A DNA stretch of 64,000 bases from Candidatus Methylomirabilota bacterium (GTDB lineage: Bacteria; Methylomirabilota; Methylomirabilia; Rokubacteriales; CSP1-6): NCBI GenBank assembly GCA_035764725.1, contig DASTYT010000101.1, forward strand, positions 1-64,000, read 5' to 3'. A model generated the notes under the pieces. The model saw only the letters and a list, made by a program, of their open reading frames with translations, was not told the origin of the DNA and searched no databases. A program made the translations under genes and the position numbers. Below, in pieces: positions 33,106-45,932 of the stretch; the stretch's first letter is position 1; each line of letters begins with the position of its first letter.

Positions 33106-33175
33106 CATGGTCCTCCGTTACGTTGATCCTGCAATCGCTGCACACGTTGGGAACGATTTCGGTCGTGCTTACGGC

Positions 33176-33204
33176 ACGTTAGCACACCCCCCGAGAGGTC
33201 TCAA
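33176..33204 (-). promoter_or_regulatory. candidate sigma-70 promoter for metK
   Basis: TTGAGA (33199-33204) and TAACGT (33176-33181) on the minus strand with 17-nt spacing. The -35 overlaps the TGA of the GH57 gene. Transcription would start near 33170, leaving a ~65-nt leader. Confidence 0.45.
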
Positions 33205-35324
33205 GCGAAAACCCGGATCGCGAGCGCGAGCGCGTGCTCGGTCGTCTCGCCGGGTGCCAGCCGCAGCGGCCAGCCCCACACGATCGATGACCCTTGATAG
33301 ATACGCTCGAGTCCGGCCTCGGACAGCGACACGGTCTCGACCGGCGCCCAGGCGAGTTCCGCAGGCGCGGACGACGTCAGCGCCGCCTCCGCCCCGAACC
33401 ACTCGTCGACCAGGGTCAGCTCCCGCTCGCCGGCGCGCGCGCCGCGCCCGCCGAGCGAGGGCTGGCCCGGCAGACGGTAATAGCGCCCGGTGGCGTCTCC
33501 GGCGGTCAGCGCGAGATTCCACTGCACCGCCCAGCGCGCGTCGAGCGCCTCCCCTCCGCGCCACGTGAGGCGGTACGCGACGCTGATCCGTGCGCCTTCC
33601 GGGTCGAGGCGCACGCGCTTCTCGACGGCGAGCGGCATCACCTCTCCGCCCTCCGCGGTGAGGACCACCGTGAGGCCCCCCGGCTCCTCGCGCACCGCAT
33701 GCGCCATCGGCCGCCCGCCGAAGGCGAGGCGCGCGGCGCTCCAGGGATCGAGGGCGTCCAGCGAGGCGCCGCGATCGAGCACCCCCTCGCGCAGCGAGGC
33801 TCGGCGGAGGGTGTCATACCCGAGCAGCCGATCGAGCCCCGCCTCCTTGGCCGCCAGGCCCTCGTGAATGCTGCGCACCTGCCCCTCGGGGGGCGTCGAG
33901 TCGGTCACCTGCGGCAAGCGGGCGTGATAGGCCTCGCGCCGCCGCGTGAGCACGTCGGCGAGATCCAGCGCGCGGGGGCGAAATGCCACTTCGGTGAGGG
34001 CGCCACCGTCGTGCGGGCACACCGTGATCCCGAGCGCGCGGCTGCGCAGGCGCAGCTCGGGCCGCCCGGCCGCGTTGTCCACGCCCTCCTCCCACTCCAG
34101 CGCGGGCGCGGCCATCGCATCGGCCAGGCGGCGCTCGCTCTCGATCAGCGCCGAGCGCACGGCGCGGCGGAGGTGCGGGAGATAGCAGCCGCCGAACACG
34201 CCGTGCCAGTACGCGTCGTTGGCCTGCCCACGCCAGAGCCGGTCGCGCGCCTCGATCAGCGCGGGATCGCCCGGGCGCGCGGCCAGCGCCGTCTCGAGCC
34301 GACGCGAGAGCCGGAGCATGCGCCAGTACGCGTCGCCGACCTCGGCGTACTTGACCAGGAAGCCGCGCCAGGGACCGCCGCGCAGGAGTCCGGCCAGTCG
34401 GGAGCCGTCGGGCACCGTGCGGAGGCGCTCGCGCGCCTGCTCGACCTCGGTCGCCGCCGCCGCGGGAAGCGCCCACTCTCCCATCTCGCTGTAGGAAGCG
34501 GTGGGCAGGTACACGCGACCTCGCGGCGGCAGCGTGTCGAGCACGTCCGAGAACGTGGAGAGCTCGAGCCAGGGAAGGGCGCGGAGCGTCTCGAGGAAGC
34601 GCCGCAGCCACCCTTCCGCATAGACGAGCTTGTTCGTGCCCGGCCACACCCCGAACTTCTCGCCGTCGTCCATGAGCGTGATGCTTCCGGCCGTCCGGCG
34701 CGCCTCGAGATGCGCCACCGTCTCCGCGGGCTCCGCGAAGGGCACGAGGTAGCGCAGCCGCTCGCTGATGGGGAACACCGCGATGGCGGTCCCCTGCTCT
34801 TCAGTGAGGTAGTAGCCGCCCAGAGTCTCGGGATCCAGGCCGGCGAGGTCGAAGTGATGATCGTCGACCACCACGTATTCGATCCCGGCCGCGCGGAGGG
34901 CGCGTGGCAGATGCGCCTCCCACACGCGCTCAGCGAGCCAGAGCCCGCGCGGCCTCACGCCGAAGCTCGCGTGGAGGAACTCGCTGAGCTGCTGCACCTG
35001 CCCCACCTTGTCGACGTCGGGCAGCATGGACAGGATGGGCTCGTAGAAGCCCCCGCCGAGGAGTTCGATCTGCCCGCGCGAGGCCAGCTCGCCCAGCCGG
35101 TCGAAGGTCGGCGCGGCGTGCTCGCGCAGCCACGCGAGCAGGCTCCCCGAGCAGTGCACGCTCACTCGGACGTCGGGCTCGTCGTGGAGCGCCTCGAAGA
35201 AGGGATGGTAGGCGGTGGCGACGGCCTCGGCGATGACGCCGTCGAAGTTGCCCGCCGGCTGATGATTGTGGACGCCGAAGATGAAGCGCAGCTCGGCGCG
35301 GCGGGGAGCGGGAGCGGCGGTCAC
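33201..35324 (-). CDS. glycoside hydrolase family 57 alpha-amylase/4-alpha-glucanotransferase-like enzyme
   Basis: A 707-residue protein. The GH57 barrel (~10-300) begins FIFGVHNHQPAGNFDGV; the likely nucleophile is E132 in WLAERVWE and the acid/base Asp is in LMDDGEKFGVW (219-220). Helical (DUF1925-like, ~305-400: QANDAYWHGVFGGCYLPHLRRAV) and beta-sandwich (DUF1926-like, to the end) domains follow, as in archaeal 4-alpha-glucanotransferases. No signal peptide, so it acts on cytoplasmic glucans such as glycogen. The GTG start (35322-35324) overlaps the rapZ stop (GTGA), placing it at the end of the rpoN-hpf-rapZ string. Confidence 0.88.
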   Translation of the reverse strand: MTAAPAPRRAELRFIFGVHNHQPAGNFDGVIAEAVATAYHPFFEALHDEPDVRVSVHCSGSLLAWLREHAAPTFDRLGELASRGQIELLGGGFYEPILSMLPDVDKVGQVQQLSEFLHASFGVRPRGLWLAERVWEAHLPRALRAAGIEYVVVDDHHFDLAGLDPETLGGYYLTEEQGTAIAVFPISERLRYLVPFAEPAETVAHLEARRTAGSITLMDDGEKFGVWPGTNKLVYAEGWLRRFLETLRALPWLELSTFSDVLDTLPPRGRVYLPTASYSEMGEWALPAAAATEVEQARERLRTVPDGSRLAGLLRGGPWRGFLVKYAEVGDAYWRMLRLSRRLETALAARPGDPALIEARDRLWRGQANDAYWHGVFGGCYLPHLRRAVRSALIESERRLADAMAAPALEWEEGVDNAAGRPELRLRSRALGITVCPHDGGALTEVAFRPRALDLADVLTRRREAYHARLPQVTDSTPPEGQVRSIHEGLAAKEAGLDRLLGYDTLRRASLREGVLDRGASLDALDPWSAARLAFGGRPMAHAVREEPGGLTVVLTAEGGEVMPLAVEKRVRLDPEGARISVAYRLTWRGGEALDARWAVQWNLALTAGDATGRYYRLPGQPSLGGRGARAGERELTLVDEWFGAEAALTSSAPAELAWAPVETVSLSEAGLERIYQGSSIVWGWPLRLAPGETTEHALALAIRVFA

Positions 35325-36211
35325 TCCCGGCCCAGGTCTCGATGGCGGACGAGCGGCGCCCCTCCCTGCCCGTCGAGGAAGGCGCGGAGGGCCTCGACGA
35401 ACGCGACGGAGCGATGCTTGCCGCCGGTGCAGCCGAGCGCGATGGTCAGGTACGCCTTGCCCTCGCGCTGATACAGCGGCAGGAGGAAGCCAATGAGGTC
35501 CTCGAGCCGGGCGAGCAGTTCCTTGCTCTCCGCGTGCGCGAACACGAACTCGGACACCTCGCGGTCGCGCCCGTCGTGGGCCCGCAGCGCTTCGACAAAG
35601 TGCGGGTTGGGCAGGAAGCGGAGGTCGAACACGAGGTCGGCGTCGTAGGGGATGCCATGCTTGAAGCCGAAAGAGACCAGCGACACCGTGAGGCGCTCCC
35701 GCTGCCGCGGCATCGAGTACATCGCGACGAGGCGGTCCTTGAGCTGGTGCACGGTCAGCGAGGACGTGTCGAGGATCTGGTCGGCCGCCTCGCGCAGGTG
35801 CGCGAGCGCCTTCCGCTCCGCGCGGATCCCATCGACGACGTTGCCCTCGCCGGCGAGCGGGTGGCGGCGGCGGCTCTCGTGATAGCGCCGCACGAGGATC
35901 TCGTCGGACGCCTCCAGGAACAAGACTTCCGGTGAGTGCCCGGTGGCGCGGAGCCCGCCGAGGATCTCCAGGAGGTGCTCGAGATACTCCCCCTCGCGCA
36001 CGTCCACCCCGAGCGCGATATTGCGGATGTCCCGGCTGGACTGGGCACAGAGCTCCGCGAACGTCGGGATCAAGGTGGTGGGGAGATTGTCCACGCAGAA
36101 ATAGCCGAGATCCTCGAAGCACTTGATCGCGAAGCTCTTCCCCGCGCCGGACAGCCCGGTGATGATGACGAAGCGAATCGAGGCGGCGGGACTGACCGCG
36201 GGTGGGCTCAT
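35321..36211 (-). CDS. rapZ: RNase adapter RapZ / nucleotide-binding protein
   Basis: A 296-residue protein. The N-terminal kinase-like domain has Walker A GLSGAGKS (19-26), FEDLGYFCVDNLPTTLIP, and a VLFLEASDEILVRRYHESRRRHPL segment; the C-terminal domain contains VSFGFKHGIPYDADLVFDLRFLPNPH, then IALGCTGGKHRSVAFVE. In E. coli RapZ senses glucosamine-6-phosphate and guides RNase E to GlmZ; in other bacteria the role is less defined. Its ATG overlaps the hpf stop (ATGA), the classic rpoN-hpf-rapZ arrangement, here without ptsN. Confidence 0.94.
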   Translation of the reverse strand: MSPPAVSPAASIRFVIITGLSGAGKSFAIKCFEDLGYFCVDNLPTTLIPTFAELCAQSSRDIRNIALGVDVREGEYLEHLLEILGGLRATGHSPEVLFLEASDEILVRRYHESRRRHPLAGEGNVVDGIRAERKALAHLREAADQILDTSSLTVHQLKDRLVAMYSMPRQRERLTVSLVSFGFKHGIPYDADLVFDLRFLPNPHFVEALRAHDGRDREVSEFVFAHAESKELLARLEDLIGFLLPLYQREGKAYLTIALGCTGGKHRSVAFVEALRAFLDGQGGAPLVRHRDLGRE

Positions 36212-36729
36212 GCCACCGGCTCGACGAGGCCGTAGCCGCCGCCGCGGCGACGGTACAGGATGTTCATGGTGTCGGTCCGCGCGTTGGTGAAGACGAAGAA
36301 GGGCTCGTGGCCCAGGCCGATCTGCTCCACCGCCTCCTCCACCGACATCGGCTTGATGGGGACCTGCCGCGCCTCGAGGACGGGGGCCCCCGCAGCGTCG
36401 GTGTCCGCGCGCATGCCCTGGAGCGCCTTGCGCGCGGCCGGCTTGTGGCCGCGGATTCGGTCCTTCAGCTGCCGGACCTGACGCGTCAGCGCGGCGAGCG
36501 CCGCGTCGACCGCGGCGGCGAGATCGAGGGCGGTCTCCTCGCTGCGGAACGTGTGGTGCTTGGCGAGCAGCGTGATGGCGGCGGTGCGCCGGTTCCGTTC
36601 GCGCGTCAGCATCACCCGGGCCTCGATCGGCTTGGGTACGCGGCCGGCCGCCTTCGCCACCCGCTCCTGGAGGCTGGCGCGGTAAATCGCGGAGATCGTC
36701 AGCCCGCGCGCACTGATGAGGACCTGCAT
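36208..36729 (-). CDS. hpf: long-form ribosome hibernation promoting factor
   Basis: A 173-residue protein. Residues ~1-100 form the S30AE domain (MQVLISARGLTISAIYRASLQERV, HHTFRSEETALDLAAAVDAALAALTRQVRQLKDRIRG); residues ~115-173 carry the C-terminal dimerisation domain (KPMSVEEAVEQIGLGHEPFFVFTN, MNILYRRRGGGYGLVEP). Long HPF dimerises inactive 70S ribosomes into 100S particles. The start is the ATG at 36727-36729, 10 nt after the rpoN stop. Confidence 0.95.
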   Translation of the reverse strand: MQVLISARGLTISAIYRASLQERVAKAAGRVPKPIEARVMLTRERNRRTAAITLLAKHHTFRSEETALDLAAAVDAALAALTRQVRQLKDRIRGHKPAARKALQGMRADTDAAGAPVLEARQVPIKPMSVEEAVEQIGLGHEPFFVFTNARTDTMNILYRRRGGGYGLVEPVA

Positions 36730-36739
36730 GGCGGACGAA

Positions 36740-38191
36740 TCAACGCTTCTTGGGCGCCATCCGACGCTGGTGCGAGGGAAGGATCCCCAGCTCCTCGCGG
36801 TACTTCGCCACCGTCCGGCGCGCGATGGTGAGCCCCTTGGCGTGCAGGGTCTTGGCGATGTCCTGATCCGAGTAAGGCTTGCCCGGATCCTCCGCGGCGA
36901 CGAGGTCCTGGATGGTCTTCTTGACGGAGACCGAGGACACGACATCGCCGTTGGTGGACGCGATGCCGCTGTGGAAGAACCACTTGAGCTCGTAGAGCCC
37001 CTGCGGGGTCTGGATGTACTTGTTGGTGGTGACGCGGCTGATCGTCGACTCGTGCATGCCGATGTCCTCGCCGACGTCCCGGAGGGCGAGGGGCTTGAGG
37101 TACGGCAGGCCGCGGTCGAAGAACTCGCGCTGGAACTTCACCAGGCTCGTGGCCACCTTCCGGAGCGTGCGCTGCCGCTGCTCCACGCTCTTGATCAGCC
37201 AGAGGGCCGAGCGGAGCTTCTGCTCGACGAACTGCTTGTCCTCCCCCGCCGAGCCGCGCAGGAGCGAGCGGTAGAGGGAATTCACCCGCAGGCGCGGGAT
37301 GCCCTCCTCGTTCAGCACCACGACGTAGTCGTCCCCGATCTTCTGCAGCGTGACGTCGGGCGCGATGTAGCGGGAGTCCACCACGAGGAAGCGCCGGCCC
37401 GGCTTGGGCTCGAGCCCTCGGATCTCCTCCACCGACTCCATGATGCGGTCCAGGGGCAGCTTGAGGGCACGCGCGATCTCCGCGTAGCGCCGCCGCTCGA
37501 GATCCTCCATGTGCTTCTCGACGATCTCCACCGACACCGGGTCCGGCTCGGCGTCCGCCCGCAGCTGCAGCAGGAGGCACTCCTGGATGGTCCGCGCCGC
37601 CACGCCGGAGGGGTCGAAGCCCTGGACGAGGATCAGGACCTTGTCGACCTCGTCGACCGGCCGCCCGAGCTGCTCCGCGATCTCCGCCGTCTCCGCGCGG
37701 AGATAGCCGTCTTCGTCGAGGTTCCCGATGATCGACTCGCCGATCGCGATGATGATGGGGTCGTCCGTGGCCATGCGGAGCTGCTCGACGAGATGATCGG
37801 TGAGCGAAGTCTCCGTGCGCCCCAGGTTCTCGAACGGCAGGTCGTCGCGCTCCTCGGTGGAGACCGGCGTCCGCTCCTCGGGCCCGTCGTCGAACATCGC
37901 TTGGTTGATGTCGAACGGAAGATCGTCCGACCGTTCGCCGTCCACCGTGCTCTCCGTCTTGGCGGGCGCCTCGCTGGGCGGCGGGACGATGTCCGGCGTC
38001 TCCGGTCCCTGCTCCGCCTCGGGAGTCGGTTCCTGGGTGTCGGTCTGCACCTCCTCGAGGAGCGGATTTTCCTTCAGCTCCTGCTCGACCACCTCCTTGA
38101 GCTCGAGGGTCGACAGCTGCAGGAGCTGGATCGCCTGCTGGAGCAGCGGGGTCATGACCACCCGCTGGCTAAGACGCTGGACCAATCGCAT
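36740..38191 (-). CDS. rpoN: RNA polymerase sigma-54 factor
   Basis: A 483-residue sigma-54. Region I is glutamine/leucine-rich (SQRVVMTPLLQQAIQLLQLS, LKENPLLEE); region II is acidic; the core-binding domain includes AEIAEQLGRPVDEVDKVLILVQGFDPSGV; the HTH is PLALRDVGEDIGMHESTISRV; the RpoN box is ARRTVAKYRE at ~457-466. It directs transcription from -24/-12 promoters with AAA+ activators. It follows lptB by 23 nt, the lptA-lptB-rpoN-hpf order known from proteobacteria. Confidence 0.97.
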   Translation of the reverse strand: MRLVQRLSQRVVMTPLLQQAIQLLQLSTLELKEVVEQELKENPLLEEVQTDTQEPTPEAEQGPETPDIVPPPSEAPAKTESTVDGERSDDLPFDINQAMFDDGPEERTPVSTEERDDLPFENLGRTETSLTDHLVEQLRMATDDPIIIAIGESIIGNLDEDGYLRAETAEIAEQLGRPVDEVDKVLILVQGFDPSGVAARTIQECLLLQLRADAEPDPVSVEIVEKHMEDLERRRYAEIARALKLPLDRIMESVEEIRGLEPKPGRRFLVVDSRYIAPDVTLQKIGDDYVVVLNEEGIPRLRVNSLYRSLLRGSAGEDKQFVEQKLRSALWLIKSVEQRQRTLRKVATSLVKFQREFFDRGLPYLKPLALRDVGEDIGMHESTISRVTTNKYIQTPQGLYELKWFFHSGIASTNGDVVSSVSVKKTIQDLVAAEDPGKPYSDQDIAKTLHAKGLTIARRTVAKYREELGILPSHQRRMAPKKR

Positions 38192-38214
38192 GGGTCAGTG
38201 GCTCCGGACCGGCC

Positions 38215-38937
38215 TCAGAGCGAGAACTTCTCGCCCAGATAGATCTCGCGCGCCCGCGGGTTGCCGGCAAGCTCGTGCGCGGTGCCGGCGGCGAGGATCT
38301 GGCCGTGGTAAAGGATGTAGGCGCGGTCGGTGATGGCGAGGGTCTCGCGCACGTTGTGATCGGTGATGAGGACGCCGATGCCCCGCTCGCGGAGCCGGCC
38401 GATGATCTCCTGGATGTCCCCGATGGCGATGGGATCGATGCCGGTGAAGGGCTCGTCGAGAAGGAGATAGCGCGGGTTCGTCACGAGGGCCCGCGTGATC
38501 TCGAGCCGGCGCCGCTCACCGCCCGACAGCGTGAACGCCTTGTGGCGGGCCAGCGGGGTGAGGTCGAGCTCGGCGAGGAGCACGCGCAGCCGCGCCATCC
38601 GCTCCTCCTCGGTGAGGTCCATGGTCTCGAGGATCGCGAGGAGATTCTCCTCCACCGTGAGCTTGCGGAACACCGACGACTCCTGCGGGAGGTAGCCCAT
38701 GCCCCGCCGGCAGCGCTGGTACATGGGCAGGTCGGTGATGTCCTCGCCCTCGAGGAAGATGCGCCCGCCCTCCGCGCGCAGGAGCCCCACGATCATGTAG
38801 AACGAAGTCGTCTTGCCTGCGCCGTTGGGGCCGAGGAGCCCCACGATCTCCCCGCGCTGGATGTCGACGCTCACGCGGTCGACGACGACGCGGTTGCGGA
38901 AGCGCTTCATGAGACCCTGGGCGACGAGGCCTTCCAT
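38215..38937 (-). CDS. lptB: LPS export ABC transporter ATP-binding protein
   Basis: A 240-residue ABC ATPase: Walker [11 protein letters not shown]-loop [12 protein letters not shown] signature TLSGGERRR, Walker [13 protein letters not shown] and switch His in [30 protein letters not shown] and the [18 protein letters not shown] tail are LptB-like. It powers the LptB2FG extractor; the membrane partner is the fused LptFG at 27-29 kb. The ATG at 38935-38937 lies 2 nt after lptA. Confidence 0.96.
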   Translation of the reverse strand: MEGLVAQGLMKRFRNRVVVDRVSVDIQRGEIVGLLGPNGAGKTTSFYMIVGLLRAEGGRIFLEGEDITDLPMYQRCRRGMGYLPQESSVFRKLTVEENLLAILETMDLTEEERMARLRVLLAELDLTPLARHKAFTLSGGERRRLEITRALVTNPRYLLLDEPFTGIDPIAIGDIQEIIGRLRERGIGVLITDHNVRETLAITDRAYILYHGQILAAGTAHELAGNPRAREIYLGEKFSL

Positions 38938-38939
38938 GG

Positions 38940-39596
38940 CTAGGACTGCTTGCAGGCGGCGCCCGGCGCCGGACGGGCCGCCAGCGCGGCGCCCCCACCC
39001 TCGCGCTTGGGATAGAAGACGCCCTTCACGCGGCCCTGGGGGCCGCTTTCCACCACGCTGCGATCCTCGGCGAGGTAGATCGTGATCCGATCGCCGGTCA
39101 CCACGTTCTCGTCCTCCCACACGCGCGCGTCCCCGATCAGCACCATGCGCTGCTCGGCGTCGTAGTACTCCGCCCGCCGGGCCGTTCCCGTGCGGCAGTC
39201 GCGCGTGATGATCTTCACCGAGCCGGTGGAGACCGTGCGCAGCACACGGTTGCTCGCGGAGTCGAGGTACACCTCCATGCGGTCGGCGTACTGGGTCGAG
39301 CCGTTGTGCTGCGCGATGACGTTGCCGGTGAAGATCACGAGCCCCTGCTTCTGGTCAGATTCGAGCTTGTCGGCGTCGACGTTCACTGGCTGGTCCGGAT
39401 CGGCGCCCCGGGGCGTCTTTCCACCCGCGGTATCCGCCGCACTCGAGGGGGCCGGGGCCGCCTTGGCGGCGGGCGCGCTCGACTTGGCGGGATCGGCGGG
39501 AGCCGGCGCGGGGCGGCGGCTCTGCGCGTCGACGGCCCCGACGGTCGCGATCACCAGCGAGAGTCCCAGCGCGGCAAGGACGAGCCGACGCGTCAT
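38940..39596 (-). CDS. lptA: LPS transport periplasmic protein
   Basis: A 218-residue protein with a signal peptide (~1-24, [20 protein letters not shown]), an Ala/Pro-rich linker (~26-66) and the OstA/LptA beta-jellyroll (~68-195): [61 protein letters not shown] and [20 protein letters not shown]. LptA oligomers bridge LptC and LptD across the periplasm. Its start overlaps the lptC stop by 4 nt (ATGA). Confidence 0.93.
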   Translation of the reverse strand: MTRRLVLAALGLSLVIATVGAVDAQSRRPAPAPADPAKSSAPAAKAAPAPSSAADTAGGKTPRGADPDQPVNVDADKLESDQKQGLVIFTGNVIAQHNGSTQYADRMEVYLDSASNRVLRTVSTGSVKIITRDCRTGTARRAEYYDAEQRMVLIGDARVWEDENVVTGDRITIYLAEDRSVVESGPQGRVKGVFYPKREGGGAALAARPAPGAACKQS

Positions 39597-40216
39597 CGCG
39601 CCACCGGCAGCGGCGTCGCGACGCCGGGGCGTGACGACCCGGGCGCCGCCGCGTCCGGACCGCCGAACGTCGCCTGGATGCGGCCCAGGATCTGCGTGTT
39701 CCGCTCGCCCACGCGCGCATCGAGCCCCTGCCCCTTCACGACCGCTCCGTTCTGGTAAATGGTGACCGGTCTGTCCGTCCAGGCGCGCTGGGCGTCGGCG
39801 TCCCACCGCAGGAGCGTGGTCTCGAGCCGCATGCCCTCGCTCGAGATCAGGATCACGTGGCCCCTGAGCTCGACGTCTTTGCTGGCCTGGACCATTTCGC
39901 CCTCGTCTCCCGTCACCGTCCAGCTCCGGTCCGGCTCCTGGATCTCGATGCGAACTTTCCTCAGAATCGTCTTGCCGGCTTGCTCGAAGCTCTCGGCCTG
40001 ATCAGCCTGGAGTTGCCAGCGCACGCCGTCCTTCATCTCTTCCTGCAAACTGACTTCCTTGATCCGGTAGTCCGCCTTCGTGTCGACCGGCTCCGCCGGC
40101 AAAGACTGAGCGCCCCGACCACGCAGCACCAGCACCCCCACGACGACCACGACGAAGAGGGTCACGCTCACGAAGATGATTCGAGAGATCCGCTGGGTAT
40201 GCAATTTCAGTACCAC
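39593..40216 (-). CDS. lptC: LPS export protein, inner-membrane anchored
   Basis: A 207-residue protein with an N-terminal membrane anchor (~12-33, IIFVSVTLFVVVVVGVLVL) and an LptC jellyroll (DYRIKEVSLQEEMKDGVRWQLQADQAESF, IEIQEPDRSWTVTGDEGEMV, VELRGHVILISSEGMRLETTLLRWD). It receives LPS from LptFG and hands it to LptA. Start taken as GTG at 40214-40216; no clear Shine-Dalgarno. It lies 54 nt after kdsC. Confidence 0.9.
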   Translation of the reverse strand: MVLKLHTQRISRIIFVSVTLFVVVVVGVLVLRGRGAQSLPAEPVDTKADYRIKEVSLQEEMKDGVRWQLQADQAESFEQAGKTILRKVRIEIQEPDRSWTVTGDEGEMVQASKDVELRGHVILISSEGMRLETTLLRWDADAQRAWTDRPVTIYQNGAVVKGQGLDARVGERNTQILGRIQATFGGPDAAAPGSSRPGVATPLPVAR

Positions 40217-40270
40217 GCTAACACACGTGGAAGAGTCGAGGCAATATTCTTCCTCGATGACCTATCTGGC

Positions 40271-40795
40271 CTACCGTGACGCGGAGATAGGGGGCGGCCA
40301 AGCCTTGCGGGCGCCCAGCAGCATCTCCACCGCCTCACGAACGGCGCCTCGTCCGCCAGGATACCGCGATGTCCAGTGGGCGACACTGCGGACCTCCCGA
40401 GCGGCGTCGGAGGGCGCCAGGGCCAGCCCCACGTCGCGCAGCAGCGGCACGTCGGGGAGGTCGTCGCCCATGGCGGCCACCTGCGCGCGGGTCGCGCCGA
40501 GCCGGGCGAGAAGACCGACGAGACACGCGCGCTTGTCGTCGACGCCCTGATGCACCTCCTCCACCCCAAGCTCGGCCATCCGCCGCGTCACCGCCGCGGA
40601 CGCTCGGCCCGAGATCACCGCGACGGTGAGACCCGCGCGCCGCGCCGCCACCAGCGCGTAGCCGTCGCGCACGTGGAAGCGCTTGACCTCCTCGCCGGTG
40701 GGCCCGTACAGGAGCCGTCCGTCCGTCAGCACGCCGTCCACGTCGAGCACGAGCACCGTCACCTTCCTGGCGCGCGCGGCGAGAGCCCGCGTCAC
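40271..40795 (-). CDS. kdsC: 3-deoxy-D-manno-octulosonate 8-phosphate phosphatase
   Basis: A 174-residue capless HAD phosphatase: LVLDVDGVLTDG (catalytic Asp pair), VISGRASAAVTRRMAELGV, VHQGVDDKRA and MGDDLPDVPLLRDVGLALAPSDA. KdsC-type HADs form tetramers that dephosphorylate Kdo-8-P to Kdo. The GTG start (40793-40795) overlaps the kdsD stop as GTGA, giving kdsA-kdsD-kdsC in pathway-related order. Confidence 0.93.
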   Translation of the reverse strand: MTRALAARARKVTVLVLDVDGVLTDGRLLYGPTGEEVKRFHVRDGYALVAARRAGLTVAVISGRASAAVTRRMAELGVEEVHQGVDDKRACLVGLLARLGATRAQVAAMGDDLPDVPLLRDVGLALAPSDAAREVRSVAHWTSRYPGGRGAVREAVEMLLGARKAWPPPISASR

Positions 40796-41763
40796 GCGAT
40801 CTTCGAGGACAGGATGTCGTGGAGATGGATGAAGGCGGCGGGCCGCCCCGCATCGTCGGTGATCACGAGGCTCGTGATCTGATGCGCCTCCATCATCGCG
40901 AGCGCGGCGGCGGCGAGCGCGTCCGCCTCGATGCGCTTGGGGCGGCGCGACATGCAATCCCCTGCCCGCCGGTCCAGCAAGGGGCCGCCCGCCAGCTGCA
41001 GGCGCCGGAGATCGCCGTCGGTGATGATCCCGACCAGGCGTCCGGCCGCGTCGACCACCGTGGTCATGCCTCGCCGCTTGGCGGTCATCTCCTCGAGCGC
41101 CTGCTTCATCGTGGCGCTCTCCGGCACCACCGGAACCGCCGCGCCCGCGTGCATGAGGTCGCGCACCTTGACGAGCGCGCGCCACCCCAGCGTGCCCGCG
41201 GGGTGCAGGGCCGCGTAGTCCTCCGCGCGAAGCCCACGCAGCTCGAGGAGGGCCATCGCGAGCGCGTCCCCCATGGCCAGGGCGGCAGTGGTGCTGGAGG
41301 TCGGCGCGAGATTCATGGGGCAGGCCTCCTCGCGGACGCCCACGTCCACGACCACGTCGGCCTGACGCGCGAGGCTCGAGGCCACGTTGCCCGTGAGGAG
41401 CACCACCGGCACGCTCAGCCGCTTGATGGCGGGCAGGACGGCGAGCAGCTCGTCGGTCTCGCCGGAATTGGAGAACACCATCGCGACGTCCCCCTGCGCG
41501 ACCATGCCCACGTCGCCGTGCACACCTTCCGCCGGATGCAGGAAGTAGGCGGGTGTGCCCGTGCTCGCCATCGTCGCGGCGACCTTGCGCGCCACGTGGC
41601 TCGACTTGCCCATGCCGGTGACGATCACGCGCCCGCGGCAGCGGTAGAGGAGGTCCACCGCCGCGATGAAGTGGTCGTCGAGACGCGCCGCGAGGGCCTG
41701 GATGCTCTCGGCCTCCAGGCGCAGCACGCGCTCCGCGAGGGCGAGGAGGCGCGCGCGATCCAT
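40792..41763 (-). CDS. kdsD: arabinose-5-phosphate isomerase
   Basis: A 323-residue protein. The SIS domain (~40-170) has VIVTGMGKSSHVARKVAATMASTGTPA, FLHPAEGVHGDVGMV, FSNSGETDEL and PTSSTTAALAMGDALA; two CBS motifs follow (RDLMHAGAAVPVVPESATMKQAL, GIITDGDLRRL; ITSLVITDDAGRPAAFIHLHDIL). It converts ribulose-5-P to arabinose-5-P, the substrate of KdsA. ATG overlaps the kdsA stop by one base (TGATG). Confidence 0.95.
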   Translation of the reverse strand: MDRARLLALAERVLRLEAESIQALAARLDDHFIAAVDLLYRCRGRVIVTGMGKSSHVARKVAATMASTGTPAYFLHPAEGVHGDVGMVAQGDVAMVFSNSGETDELLAVLPAIKRLSVPVVLLTGNVASSLARQADVVVDVGVREEACPMNLAPTSSTTAALAMGDALAMALLELRGLRAEDYAALHPAGTLGWRALVKVRDLMHAGAAVPVVPESATMKQALEEMTAKRRGMTTVVDAAGRLVGIITDGDLRRLQLAGGPLLDRRAGDCMSRRPKRIEADALAAAALAMMEAHQITSLVITDDAGRPAAFIHLHDILSSKIA

Positions 41764-42617
41764 CACGGAGCCCCGCCGCGGCCGCCGAGCCCGGCGCTGA
41801 TCGCCTGGATCTCGCCCAGGAGGCGCGGGAGATCGTCGAGCCGCAGCATGTTCGGCCCATCCGAGAGCGGGCGCCCATCGGGCAGCGTGCGGTCGGGGTC
41901 CTCGTGCATCTCCATGAAGAGCGCGTCCACCCCCACTGCCACCGCGGCGCGCGCAAGGAGCGGCACGTACTGCCGCTCGCCGCCCGAGCGATTGCCGAGC
42001 CCGCCGGGAAGCTGCACGGAATGGGTCGCGTCGAACACCACCGGATAGCCCAGCTCGCGCATGATGGCGAGGCCGCGGTAGTCCACGACGAGGTTGTTGT
42101 AGCCGAAGCTGGTGCCCCGCTCGGTGAGGGTGATGCCCGTGTTCCCGGTGGAGAGAATTTTCTCGACCGCGTTGCCCATGTCGCGGGGCGCGACGAACTG
42201 GCCCTTCTTCACGTTGACCGGCTTGCCGGTGCGCCCGCACGCGAGAAGGAGGTCCGTCTGGCGGCAGAGAAAGGCCGGCACCTGCAGCACGTCCAGCACC
42301 TCCGCGGCGGGCCCGACCTCGGCCACGTCGTGCACGTCGGACAGGATGGGCAGCCCGGTGGCCTCCTTCACCCGGCGGAGGATGCGCAGGCCCTCCTTGA
42401 GGCCGGGCCCGCGGTAGGAATTGATCGAAGAGCGATTGGCCTTGTCATAGGACGACTTGTAGATGAACGGCAGGCCGGCGACCGTGGTGATGGCCTTGAG
42501 GCGCTGCGCCACCATGACCGCGTGCTCCTCGTTCTCGATGGCGCATGGGCCCCCGATGAGGACGAGGGGGGCGCCGCCACCGATCGTGATGCCGCCGACC
42601 CGCACGGAGTGCGGCAT
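41763..42617 (-). CDS. kdsA: 3-deoxy-8-phosphooctulonate synthase
   Basis: A 284-residue TIM-barrel enzyme: LVLIGGPCAIENEEHAVMVA, FIYKSSYDKANRSSINSYRGPGL, ILSDVHDVAEVGPAAEVLDVLQVPAFLCRQTDLL, NVKKGQFVAP, GNTGITLTERGTSFGYNNLVVD and FDATHSVQLPG. It condenses arabinose-5-P with PEP to Kdo-8-P. Cys in GGPCAIE together with the NVKKGQF (Asn) form of the motif leaves open whether it is metal-independent. It starts 10 nt after pyrG. Confidence 0.96.
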   Translation of the reverse strand: MPHSVRVGGITIGGGAPLVLIGGPCAIENEEHAVMVAQRLKAITTVAGLPFIYKSSYDKANRSSINSYRGPGLKEGLRILRRVKEATGLPILSDVHDVAEVGPAAEVLDVLQVPAFLCRQTDLLLACGRTGKPVNVKKGQFVAPRDMGNAVEKILSTGNTGITLTERGTSFGYNNLVVDYRGLAIMRELGYPVVFDATHSVQLPGGLGNRSGGERQYVPLLARAAVAVGVDALFMEMHEDPDRTLPDGRPLSDGPNMLRLDDLPRLLGEIQAISAGLGGRGGAP

Positions 42618-42627
42618 GATCGTGCGG

Positions 42628-45926
<3,299 letters not shown>

Positions 45927-45932
45927 GGGTCG

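Noticed and set aside
33106..33175. SAM riboswitch before metK
   Set aside because: The ~65-nt leader is short and I could not fold any known SAM or SAH riboswitch core in it.
35325..36122. N-terminal extension of the GH57 frame through rapZ
   Set aside because: The extension has no domain and overlaps rapZ in another frame; the GTG at 35324 gives the normal GH57 start.
40796..41956. N-terminal extension of the kdsC frame through kdsD
   Set aside because: KdsC proteins are ~170-180 residues and the GTGA overlap gives that length.
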